A stretch of 64,000 bases of DNA from positions 175,043,021 through 175,107,020 of the forward strand of contig OY992537.1 of assembly GCA_963921195.1 (NCBI GenBank), read 5' to 3'. This DNA is from Pegoplata infirma (Eukaryota; Arthropoda; Insecta; Diptera; Anthomyiidae). Below are positions 48,033 to 58,848 of the stretch, piece after piece (the stretch's first letter is position 1; every line of letters starts with the position of its first letter). The position numbers and the translations under genes were made by a program. Below the pieces are notes generated by a model, which made no database searches, was not told the origin of the DNA, and worked only from the letters and a program-made list of their open reading frames with translations.

Positions 48033-50183
48033 GGGTGGCAGCTATTTTGCAAAACTTCGAATTTGAAGGAGTGCACCCCTAATTTTTATTACATTTGGTC
48101 TAAAAATGCTATGCTAAAAATTTCAGCCAAATCGGACAACGTTAACACGAGGCTCATCGAGGTCAAAGGTCAAATGTCAAAAAATAGCCATATTTTGAAT
48201 AAAACCATTAAAAAAATGGTGTTGTTTTTTGAATATATTGTTAAAAAGTGGTACACGAGTTGTTTTTAGTATAAGAAGATAAATTAAAAAATTTTGGGTT
48301 TTCAAAAATTAACCCTTGTAAGTCTTTCGGGGTCAAAATTACCCCATTTTTGACAAAATGACCCCTAAAACACGAAAATCAGCCCCAATTTTCTAAATTT
48401 ATTGAAATAAACCAATGTAAACCCATATTTATATTCTATTCTATCATAAATACTCAGATATGAAATACTGTCTTTCTAGGTAGTCATTCACCCGTTTCAC
48501 GGTAAGGCCAAAAATATGCATTTTATTTGGCGTGATTCTCAAAACTGATATTTTGGTTTTTTCAAAATTTTCTTAAACAAAGTTATGAAAAATGCTGAAA
48601 AAACCACAGAATCTTATAAAATATATGTTGAAATATAAAAAAAAAATTTTTGGGGGATATCCCTCGGATAGTTTGGCTGGGGCATCGATTTAAACTCAGC
48701 GGATTTCGAGAAAAATGCCTTTTTTGCCCACAATTTATTCAATATGGAAAAAATTTGGTAAATATTTTAAAATTTGATAAAGTCAGAGCCATAAATTATT
48801 AAAAACTATGTTAGACATTAACTCTAAACGTTTTAGGAAAATTGAATAATATTAACCCGGTTTTTATTCGGGTCAAAGGTAAAATTTAGGGATATTTGGA
48901 TTTTTTTGAAAAAAGGCATCTAAATATGAAATGTTTATTGCAATTTTTTATAAAAACTTGGTATAATTATATAGAAAAAAATAGAAAAAAAAAAATAAAA
49001 AAAACTATATTAAGAATTTTTAACGTGCTGGGCCATTTTGACCCCATGTTCATTTATGGGTTAATTAAAAAAAATCAAATAATTAGTTTTCTGACCTCGC
49101 ACATAAACATAACAAGTTTTATAAAAATCGAAAGAAAATATAAAAATCTATATAAAGAAATTTTAATGTGCTGGGCCATTTTGACCCCATATTCATTTAT
49201 GGGTTAATTTAAAAAAAATTAAATAATTATTTTTCTGAGCTCTTACAATATTTATACCAAATTTTATTAAAAAATAGCAATAAACATTTCATATTTAGAT
49301 GCCTTTTTCCAAAAAAATCCAAATATCCCTAAATTTGACCTTTGACCCGAATAAAAACCGGGTTAATATTATTCAATTTTCCTAAAACGTTTAGGGTTAA
49401 TGTCTAACATAGTTTTTAATAATTTATGGCTCTGACTTTGTCAAATTTTAAAATATTTACCAAATTTTTTCCATATTGAATAAATTGTGGGCAAAAAAGG
49501 CATTTTCCTCGAAATCCGCTGAGTTTAAATCAATGCCCCCGCCAAACTATCCGAGGGATATCCCTCAACAAATTTTTTTTTTATATTTTAACATATATTT
49601 TATAAGATTCTGTGGTTTTTTCAGCTTTTTTCGTAACTTTGTTTAAGAAAATTTTAAAAAAACCAAAATATCAGTTTTAAGAACCACGCCAAATAAAATG
49701 CATATTTTTGGCCTTACCGTGAAACGGGTGAATGACTACCTAGAAAGACAGTATTTCATATCTGAGTATTTATGATAGAATAGAATATAAATATGGGTTT
49801 ACATTGGTTTATTTCAATAAATTTAGAAAATTGGGGCTGATTTTCGTTTTTTAGGGGTCATTTTGTGAAAATTGGGTCATTTTGACCCCGAAAGACTTAA
49901 GGGTTAATTTTTGAAAACCCAAAAATTTTTAATTTATCTTCTTATACTAAAAACAACTCGTGTACCACTTTTTAACAATATATTCAAAAAACAACACCAT
50001 TTATTTAATGATTTTCAACAAAATATGGCTATTTTTTGACATTTGACCTTTAAACTCGATGAGCCTCGTGTTAACGTTGTCCGATATGGCTGAAATTTTT
50101 AGCATAGCATTTTTAGACCAAATGTAATAAAAATTAGGGGTGCACTCCTTCAAATTCGAAGTTTTGCAAAATAGCTGCCACCC
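48033..50183. mobile_element. 2.15-kb near-perfect palindromic element
   Basis: Arms of about 1 kb, ends GGGTGGCAGCTATTTTGCAA inverted, between TA dinucleotides. Most of each arm matches the other with scattered single differences. The centre (49021-49210) has a direct repeat GTGCTGGGCCATTTTGACCC at 49025 and 49167. A perfect DR1 (AGGTCAAAGGTCA) lies at 48160-48172 in the left arm only. No coding. Confidence 0.85.
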
Positions 50184-50441
50184 TAATGTATATATTTGTT
50201 TTTAAATAAAGACATTTATTATCAAAGTTTGGCTAAAGGAGTAAGGTGCTAGACCAGTGAACAGAAGGTTCTGAGTTCGCGGACCAAGTGAGGCAGATTA
50301 AAGTAGTAAGTTTTAAAAAATTAAATTTAACAAATGGACAGATAAAAATAGTAAGTAGTAGTGTAAATTAAAAGACTTGATTAGGAAATTTCAGACTAAC
50401 TATGTACATGTCATAATGTAGTCAGCAATATTGACTACTAC

Positions 50442-50680
50442 CAGGGCTGTCAGATATGGCGATTTCTCTCCAATTTGGTGATTTTGGCGATAAATCTAAA
50501 CACTGATTTTAGCATGAAGAGCTTGTTTATTTTGCAAAACAAAATTATAATAAAAATCGTCACATGTTGTATTTTCTAATATAATGATTAAATTTTGCAA
50601 AAATAGACAAATTATATGTGTTTTTAAGGTTTTTTTTAAAAAGTTTGGAGACAACAACAACAAAAAATCTGACGACCCTG
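50442..50680. mobile_element. hAT-like MITE, CAGGGCTGTCAGAT ends
   Basis: CAGGGCTGTCAGAT and ATCTGACGACCCTG are inverted ends of a 239-bp element. CAGGG ends fit hAT MITEs, but no clean 8-bp duplication is left. Confidence 0.5.
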
Positions 50681-51065
50681 CTACCTTCATACTTGTCGGC
50701 TAGGAATTTTGAGAAAATACTTGAAAAAGTCAGGAGGTGTCATGAGGTTTTTTGTATGGTCAGAGCTTTTTCAGTCAGCAGGTATACTGACATTGTCATA
50801 AGGAAGTCTTTGAGATGTCTTAACGACATTTCTAATTGGGTTGTTGATGAGTTCAACTTAGAATTCACGAGTTGAAAAATACACATAACACAATTTGAAA
50901 GACATTGATAACCCAAATTTCCGAAATTAAATCTGGTTATTTTTGTAGGGTTTGGTTTCTAGAACTCCGTCCGCCAAATACTCGAAAGGCCTCAAAATAA
51001 TATTTTTTTAGTTTTTGAGTTTCTAAAATTCTCAAGACCCTTGAGCCCATAAATTGCTGTACCTG

Positions 51066-54000
51066 TAGCGCAATTCACTAACTTTTTAACGACAAAAATC
51101 GGTAGTTAAATTGTCAAAAATCGATACTTATCTACAATTGTCGTTAAATGTGATTCTATAATTTATTTTACCGACTTTTGTCGTTATTTAAAATCGTTAA
51201 CTTTCGAAAAATATCGGTAGGCTAACGACAAAAAAAAAGCTGTTGTTAATATAAAATATTATTTCTTTTTAAACAAGATATAGTAAAAAAGTAGCAAATT
51301 TTGTTGAGATAGCCTTCGAATACATTTTAATAGTTATTAAATATAATTTGCCGAGTACACAAAAAGTCCCCTGAATTCTTCCAGTATATTACACCATAAC
51401 AGAATTACATTTTTTACACCGTAAATATCAGATTCTGAAAGTGGTGCTGTACTAATTTTTTTGTCTTAAATCCATGGTTTACGCAATCGGTGAATGAATA
51501 ATTTCTCAATATTTTAGTTAGTTTAGTTCAAAATTTATTTAATACATTTATAACTCAAATAAATAAAATTAAGTAAAACCATCGTTAATTAAGCCAGCAT
51601 ATTTTTTATTTCCATTAGAGCATCTTCAATTTTCTTTTGGGATATTAATACGTCTGATATTTATGTCGAGCTTACTGCTATTAACAAGTTTGCTGTTGAT
51701 AGATCCATCTGGGAATTTTCGGGGTCTAAAAGCAAAAAATATAGATTAATAAGATACATAAAATATTAATGCATTGTCGAGATAATTTGTCTATAGAAAA
51801 TAATTTTTCTATAGAAAAAATGTCTCAGAGTCTAGTTTATTTTCCGTAGAAAAAGTCTCAGATTCTGAGACATTTTTTCTATAGAAAAAGTCTCAGATTC
51901 TGAGACATTTTTTCTATAGAAAAAGTCTCAGATTCTGAGACATTTTTTCTATAGAAAAAGTCTCAGATTCTGATACATTTTTTCTATAGAAAAAGTCTCA
52001 GATTCTGAGACATTTTTTCTATAGAAAAAGTCTCAGATTCTGAGACATTTTTTCTATAGAAAAAGTCTCAGATTCTGAGACATTTTTTCTATAGAAAAAG
52101 TCTCAGATTCTGAGACATTATTTCTATAGAAAAAGTCTCAGATTCTGAGAATTTTTTTATAGAAAAAGTCTTAGATTCTGAGAAAGTTTTTCTATAGAAA
52201 AAGTTTCTGATACTAAGAATTTTTTTTTATAGAAAAAGTCTCAGATTCTGAGACATTTTTTCTATAGAAATAGTCTCAGATTCTGAGACATTATTTCTAT
52301 AGAAAAAGTCTCAGATTCTGAGAATTTTTTTATAGAAAAAGTCTTAGATTCTGAGAAAGTTTTTCTATAGAAAAAGTTTCTGATACTAAGAATTTTTTTT
52401 TATAGAAAAAGTCTCAGATTCTGAGAAATTTTTTCTATAGAAAAAGTCTCAGATACTGAGATATTTTTTTTATAGAAAAAGTCTCAGATACTGAAACATT
52501 TTTTCTATAGAAAAAGTCTCAGATACTGAGAAATTTTTTCTATAGAAAAAGTCTCAGATACTGAGACATTTTTTCTATAGAAAAAGTCTCAGATACTAAG
52601 ACATTTTTTCTATAGAAAAAGTCTCAGATTCTGAGACATTTTTTCTATAGAAAAAGTCTCAGATTCTGAGACATTTTTTCTATAGAAAAAGTCTCAGATT
52701 CTGAGACATTTTTTCTATAGAAAAAGTCTCAGATTCTGAGACATTTTTTCTATAGAAAAAGTCTTAGATTCTGAGACATTTTTTCTATAGAAAAAGTCTC
52801 AGATTCTGAGACATTTTTTCTATAGAAAAAGTCTCAGATTCTGAGACATTTTTTCTATAGAAAAAGTCTCAGATTCTGAGACATTTTTTCTATAGAAAAA
52901 GTCTCAGATTCTGAGACATTTTTTCTATAGAAAAAGTCTCAGATTCTGAGACATTTTTTCTATAGAAAAAGTCTCAGATTCTGAGACATTTTTTCTATAG
53001 AAAAAGTCTCAGATTCTGAGACATTTTTTCTATAGAAAAAATGTCTCAGATTCTGAGACATTTTTTCTATAGATAAAGTCTCAGATTCTGAGACATTTTT
53101 TCTATAGAAAAAGTCTCAGATTCTAAGACATTTTTTCTATAGAAAAAGTCTCAGATTCTGACACATTTTTTCTATAGAAAAAGTCTCAGATTCTGAGAAT
53201 TTTTTTTTTTTAGAAAAAGTCTGAGATTCTGTGACATTTTTTATAGAAAAAGTCTCAGATTCTTAGACATTTTTTCTATAGAAAAAGTCTCAGAAAAATG
53301 AGACTTTTCTATAGAAAAAATGTCTGAGAATCTAAGACTTTTTCTATAGAAAAAGTCTCAGATTCCTAGACATTTTTATGCAATTTTAAAAATTGGTTAA
53401 ATCTTCTTTTCACTATTATCCACTTGGTACGTACCATACTGTTGGGTCAACCAATATTTCCTGCCATGTAATCCAATCCAACTAAGTGCACCATCCGTAT
53501 CTCAAATTCAGTAATTGAAACATTGATAACTCCCGATTTCCCGTCGCGCTCCTTATTCGTCGAAGTGTTTTAAGCTTTGTAGAGACTTTATACCTTACAT
53601 CTCTTCATACCTGAAATTTTATCATTAAGGATTAACATGGCAAAATAAAATCGCACAAAATTTTTGTTTAATACTTACAACTTACCACGGTTCATCACTC
53701 TTGGTGGCTAATAAGTTCTTCCACTATTTGGCATCTTTTTTCGGATCATCTTTTCCATTTTGTTCATCAAATTAACCTTCAACGAATCCATTTTCGCTTT
53801 CAAACGAAACGAAATCAAAGGCGCTAATTGGGTTGTTGTGGTGCGAGCACCACATACATTTTCTGCAAATAAACACAATTTATTTTTTGCAATCCCAATT
53901 AGTTTACAAAAAACTTACAAAGAATGTTGTTGTTCATTTTTATTTACATAATTTTGTAAATTTATTATTAAAAATTTTAATATTTATTTTTTGACATTTT

Positions 54001-54159
54001 TTATTTCTACCGAAATTTGTCGGTAGTATTTAAAAAACAATCAACCGAAAAAAATCGTTAGAAAAAAAATTTAGAATCACATTTTCGTTAAAACAACCGA
54101 CAATTTTCGTTAGGTAACGATATCGATAATATCGTTAAAAAAGTTACTGAATCGCACTA
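51066..54159. mobile_element. TIR element carrying the 35-bp satellite
   Basis: Inverted ends TAGYGCRATTCASTAAC plus TTTTTTAACGA; a 3-bp CTG may be duplicated. Subterminal regions are rich in GTCGGT/ACCGAC and CGTTA words on both sides. Interior holds the 1.6-kb satellite and, at 53397-53960, minus-strand stretches with splice-like signals and short open pieces (for example an IGLHGRKYWLTQQYG stretch at 53410-53470) that may be remnants of its own gene. Confidence 0.55.
51789..53372. repeat. 35-bp palindromic satellite, about 45 copies
   Basis: Unit TCTATAGAAAAAGTCTCAGA plus TTCTGAGACATTTTT. Each monomer contains the perfect palindrome GTCTCAGATTCTGAGAC and the palindrome TCTATAGA. Many neighbouring units are identical, with a more diverged zone at 52140-52620 in which a two-unit variant block is itself repeated. 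Near 53290-53340 the orientation of one unit is flipped. Confidence 0.95.
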
Positions 54160-54382
54160 CTGGAAAACTATGGTGATTCTAGAACCTAAAATTCCCTCCA
54201 TTTTGCTCTATCTTGCTAATGCTTTTTACTTCATTGAGACATTTATCAAAGCCAATGAAATTTTTCATAATTAGCATTAGTAATGCTTCCAATTCCTTAA
54301 CGGGCATTGATAAAAACAATGCCAATGCTAAAAATTTCATTGGCATCATTATTAATTAGTCCATTTATTTTAATAGTATTTA

Positions 54383-55113
54383 CCCAGCAAAACTTTGGTA
54401 ATGGGTAGTGATTATATAACACATTACCAGGTAATGTATATACCTTATTTGTAGCATTATTTTAGGATGTCTTACCAAACATTTGTTCCACAACGTGTTA
54501 TTTTAAAGTAAAAAATAATGCACTACTAATAATTTGCTACGTAATGCATGATTATTGGAAAAATGTATTTCATATTTATTATTTCTAAACATTATATCAT
54601 GGATGATTTATATTTGGTTACATTATGTATTATTTGAAAGTTTGAAATAATCCATTATTTATAATTAAATGATAATGCATTACAATAACATAAAAAATAA
54701 TTATTTTATAAAAAATGCATAAGTTTAAACTAGAGATGGGCTCACGACAAGAAATTTCTAACGACACACACTCACTAGCATATTATATCTACTTACACTC
54801 ACTTACAATCACGTGAGTAAATTTAATACAAAATTACTTTTTCACTACTCGTAACACCTTATATATTACGTTCTGGTATGCTATATTATATACCTTACTC
54901 GTAACCTATAAAATATTATATATTTTACACCTTACTGGTATTCTTTGTTATAAATTTATGACTTATTTTATACCTTACTGGTATTCTATGTGATAATGTG
55001 GATGCATTACTTTGAGTCTCATCGCCTGTTAAAATCATCAATGCTGCAATGTATAAAATAAGAGATCATATACCTTATTTTATACCTTATTTGGTAATCT
55101 AAGTTTTGCTGGG
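54383..55113. mobile_element. MITE, CCCAGCAAAACTTTGGTAAT, copy B
   Basis: 731 bp, nearly identical to 10572-11305 across the whole length, TA on the left and TT on the right. The high identity suggests recent activity of this family. Confidence 0.85.
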
Positions 55114-55527
55114 TTTATTAATAAACAAGTAAAAAATCTAAATTCGGCAGTGCTGAATCTTTAAATAGCCGCCAAAATGTTAACCCAAGTAAAAATTTGT
55201 TTCACAGGAAATAATTTCTTTCAAGTTTTTTGAAATTTGTATGCCCCTCACTTATTCCGTTGGTAACATATCAATAGGATCCCATAAGTATCGATTTTAA
55301 GAAGATCTGGTGATTCTTAAGTCTACCTGTAGGATGTCTTGGATGGTTAAGAAGCGGTCAAAGTTTTGGATTTTTTAAGTTATAGGTTAAGTTTTAGGCC
55401 TAGAAGAATAAAAATTTACCCTGACGTTTAAAATCGGAAGAAAAACTTTTTTGCCATACAATAAAATGTCAGTCTAATGCAACATATTCATCCCTTGCCT
55501 ATTATATTTTTTAGAACAAAAATACTA

Positions 55528-56107
55528 AAAAAACAAGTGAGAGTGTTAAATTCGGCTGTGCCGAATCTTTTATACCCTCCAAAATGTAAAAAAAAAATTA
55601 AAACAAAAATTTGTCAGGGGCGTATCTTTTTTTTTTTGGGGGGGGGGGGGGGGGGGTTGATAAGGTCAGTTGGGGACGTTGAGAGCACCTTCCCATCGCG
55701 ATAAATATACCAAATGTTTCATTTACTTAACAAAAATACAAAAAAACATGTAAAAAAGTGTATTTTTTTAGAGGTTGGTTTAGTTCTTCAAGGGGGAACT
55801 TTTTTCCCCCTGGTCCGATTTAGCCAATTTCCGAACTTAACCTGCCTAGGAACACAAGACATATTTGTGCCAAACTTGAGGGATCTAGCTCTTTTATTTT
55901 GGACTGCATCGTGTTAACTACAGACGGACGGACGGACGGACGGACGGACAGACAGACGGACGGACGGACGGACATCGCTAGAATGTCTTAGAATCGATCA
56001 CTGATCAATAATATATATACTTTATGGGGTCCCCGACCGATATTTCGATGCGTTACACACGGAATGACAAAGTGAGTATACCCCCATACTGTAGTTGGAG
56101 GGTATAA
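55528..56107 (-). mobile_element. DINE-like repeat copy with G-run
   Basis: ACAAGTGAGAGTGTTAAATT, hairpin TTCGGCTGTGCCGAA, T-run followed by an about 19-base G-run (55628-55657), GGACGGACGGAC microsatellite (55922-55972) and the TACTTTATGGGGTCCCCGAC end with GGAGGGTATA. This is the most complete copy here. Confidence 0.65.
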
Positions 56108-56369
56108 TAAATGTTCTAAAATTTAGAAAAATATAAAAAGAAAACTAAAACGTGTTTGAAAACTATACCAGTATCTAAAAATTATAAAAATTAAAACAAT
56201 TGTCTGAATCGAAAAAAAAAATCAGAATCTGAGATTTTAGATTTTTTTTTAAGAATCTGAAAATTTTTTCTCTTAGTCTAAAAAAAAAAAAAATTTTTTT
56301 TTCTCCTTGTATATTAAAAAAATGTATAAATAAAACTCAATTAATTTTAAATACATATATTTTTTTTAA

Positions 56370-56375
56370 TTTATT
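56370..56375 (-). terminator. Possible NHA polyadenylation signal
   Basis: TTTATT on the plus strand (AATAAA on the gene strand), about 350 bases after the stop codon. The region is very AT-rich, so this is only a candidate. Confidence 0.25.
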
Positions 56376-56727
56376 TACATTAAATTAACACTCAACTTAA
56401 ATTATAATAACAATGCATGGAATATACTTTTGGATGGAAATTGTAAATCAATCAATTTTAATTTTTTTTTTTTTTTAATTGAAATTTGTTTCGTTTTCAT
56501 TTTTTTTTGTAATTTTTGTTCTATAATTAAATCTTAACAGTAAAACAAATAAATTTATAGCAATAAACAACAAAAAACAGACGCAAAAACTCCATAACGA
56601 ATTAAAATTGGGGGTTAAATTATAAAATGCAACGCTTCGCGAAGAGATAATTCCAAACAGAATTTTTCTTAACTCGAGGCATTGCGGGTCACGGGGGTGG
56701 GGATTGCGTTTGGCGGCATATAGAATA

Positions 56728-56888
56728 TTATTTATTATAGGAGGTATAAGTTAGCGTTGGTATATGAGCATTGTTTTGGGTATTATCAGCAGTTTCCTTA
56801 TCCTCTGGTATTTCTGGATCTTCACGTTCTTCTTCCTCATCAATAATACTAATGTCACGTATAGAGGGACGATGACTCCGACGCCAAC
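56728..56888 (-). CDS. Nha1: NHA terminal coding exon
   Basis: Acceptor TCTCATTTAAG|GTTGG; completes a glycine codon and reads WRRSHRPSIRDISIID, an EEEE run, and ends in TYTSYNK. Too short for a simple open-frame scan, but the phase and splice signals agree. Confidence 0.85.
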
Positions 56889-58150
56889 CTTAAATGAGAA
56901 CGAAGAAAATTAAATTAATTTTCATATTTTGATAAACAACACGGAAATTGTTGTAAAAATGTATAAAAAATTTTGTTTTTAATTTTAAATTATTTAAACG
57001 ATCTTTAAATTTTTATGTTAAGAAAAATTACTCTATCTCGAGGTCCATTTGCCTTACTAATAATTATAATCATATTGCAATAGCAACAATTTTTTAAATG
57101 ATTAAACCGTCTTTATAACAAATAGATAAATAGATGCTTTGACAATATTATCGTGATGATTGGTAAAAAATATGACCTCGAACTAGAGTAACCTTTACCA
57201 GTTTCCACACAAAGCCATTTTTACAACGCAGAGCGTTACAGAAAAATAAAATTTGGAAAATTCTCGAATCGACCTTTAATTCAATACTGAAAATTACCAA
57301 ATTTTCGAAAGCAGAAACTTTATACATAAGTAGTTTTTAAGAGAAAGTAAAGTTAACATAAGTACTAGTAATGTTTATTCATTACGGAAAAAATAAATGA
57401 CCTCGAACTAGAATAAACTCTTTTCCACTAAACTCCTTAAAATATGTTAAATATTTTGTAGTTTTAATGTTAAGTCAACATCTCGAACTATAAAGTTTTA
57501 GAATATGCTACTAGACTACACACAAAAAATGAAAATGAGTTTCAATTACAAAAATGATTACATCAATTACTATTTTAATTGATTTTGCACCTATCACGAT
57601 AACAATAGTATTAATTACTTAAATTTGTAAAAATTTAATAAGGAAAAATTGCATTTATTCTCAATTCAAGGAAATTTGAGAAATAAATTAAAAAATTTAA
57701 TTATATCAATTAAAAAAAAATTACTGAAAACTAAAATGAACTTTTTAAAATTTTGAATAAAATTTTTTCCCCTAAAATTTTTTGTGTGTACTTACCATCT
57801 GTATTTTGAGGTTGCTTAGTTTTTGTTAGAAGTCTGGTACCAGTTACAGATATTAAAATGGCACCCAAAGGTGCTGTCAATACAATTGATAATACGGCAA
57901 TTACTTGCACCACATAGGCATAATGTTTTTCTTCTTCCGAGGCATCAGCTGGCAAATGTTTCATGGCTACCGGCCCTAAAGCAGCTTGTACAGTAGCTTT
58001 AGACATCCAGGAGAGAGCAACAAAGAATTTCTCTTTGGTATTAAGTTTATCGCCAAAAGCAATACCAGCAGTAGAGAGAATACGCAAAATGGAAGCGGCG
58101 GCAATACAACCAACACCGACAGTAACAATTTCGGGATCAAGTGCACTAAT
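56728..58150 (-). CDS. Nha1: NHA-type Na+/H+ antiporter, 3' end (two exons)
   Basis: Partial gene: exons 57796-58150 and 56728-56888, joined in phase, give the last 171 residues and TAA. SLC9B/NHA proteins exchange Na+ or Li+ for H+ (or Cl- in some fly work) across plasma or organelle membranes. The piece covers the last transporter helices, with the family pattern RILSTAGIAFGDKLNTKEK and ALSWMSKATVQAALGPVA, a final hydrophobic helix (VIAVLSIVLTAPLGAIL) and a cytoplasmic tail with an acidic run. Earlier exons must lie beyond the retrotransposon, outside the window. Assignment to Nha1 rather than Nha2 rests on the neighbouring HEATR1. Confidence 0.85.
56889..57795 (-). other. NHA last intron
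   Basis: 907 bp, GT-AG. Contains two copies of GACCTCGAACTAGARTAA (57174 and 57399), a motif also present in the foldback at 941-1324. No coding. Confidence 0.6.
57796..58150 (-). CDS. Nha1: NHA penultimate coding exon
   Basis: Acceptor TTGTAATTCTAG|ATTAG, donor CAGATG|GTAAGT. Codes 118 residues and one base, starting ISALDPEIVTVGVGC. Upstream phase 0 is inferred from the reading frame. Confidence 0.88.
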
Positions 58151-58538
58151 CTAGAATTACAAAAGAGAAATTGCTTTATTAAATTATTTAAATATTCTAA
58201 CTCAAGTTTTGATATGTTAAAGACTTTAATAACAACATAATAGCATGCTTTTAGGAGCTTAAGATAATCATTAGCACACTTTTAGGAGCATACGATAATT
58301 ACACAGCCTTATAAAAATAAAAAGCTTCTGACTTAGAAACCAGATCCACTAATTTTTTATGTATTTTGACCTCCTGAATTCGATTCCGTCATCAGAATTG
58401 AATTCTATCGTTGGGTTTTTCTGTAATTTACATGGAAAGTACACTATTTTACCCTCTCAGCATTGAAATTTTCAGAATTTTTTTTGGACTGGAGGATCCC
58501 TATTTAAAATTTTTAGCTTCTATGACCTTCATTTCAGG

Positions 58539-58796
58539 TTAAAGAAAAAGTGCCGAAGTATAATACTTTTCTCCCAAACTGTCAACAAGTTTGGCGAGAA
58601 TGTTTGATTTTGGAATCGGCGTCGAAAACAAGTCATTAATATTTAGTTTTGGTAGATTTGTTTCAACGGATGTAACTTTAACTTTTTCCATATTTGGTGT
58701 TGCCTCTAATACGATTATTTTTCTTCGTTTGCTATTTTCTCTGTCCATTGACTGCTTGAATCGCAAACAACTTTGTTCAAATTTTGAATCGGCCAT
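58539..58796 (-). CDS. Small frame after pol, unknown
   Basis: An 85-codon frame that begins with ATG (MADSKFEQSCLRFKQSMDRE) 50 bases after the pol stop, same strand. It is basic and hydrophilic and has no signal peptide or membrane segment, so it is not a normal env. It could be the remnant of a third retrotransposon frame or chance. I do not recognise it. Confidence 0.3.
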   Translation of the reverse strand: MADSKFEQSCLRFKQSMDRENSKRRKIIVLEATPNMEKVKVTSVETNLPKLNINDLFSTPIPKSNILAKLVDSLGEKYYTSALFL

Positions 58797-58848
58797 TGGT
58801 AACGTCTAGAGAGTAAAAATGGAAATTGTTAGGGTGAACAAGATTAAC

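Noticed and set aside
50222..50290. tRNA-like or SINE head (GAGTTCGCGGACC)
   Set aside because: Only a weak B-box match and no convincing A box, tail or target duplication.
50683..50872. Possible LINE reverse transcriptase remnant (YTDIVI...SNW...LEF)
   Set aside because: The resemblance to the RT palm is short, the YADD box is not intact and there is no flanking support.
51789..53372. CRISPR array
   Set aside because: The repeats are directly contiguous with no unique spacers and the context is a eukaryotic transposon.
58539..58796. Envelope gene of the gypsy element
   Set aside because: The frame is too short and has no signal peptide, furin-like site or membrane segment; listed only as an unknown small frame.
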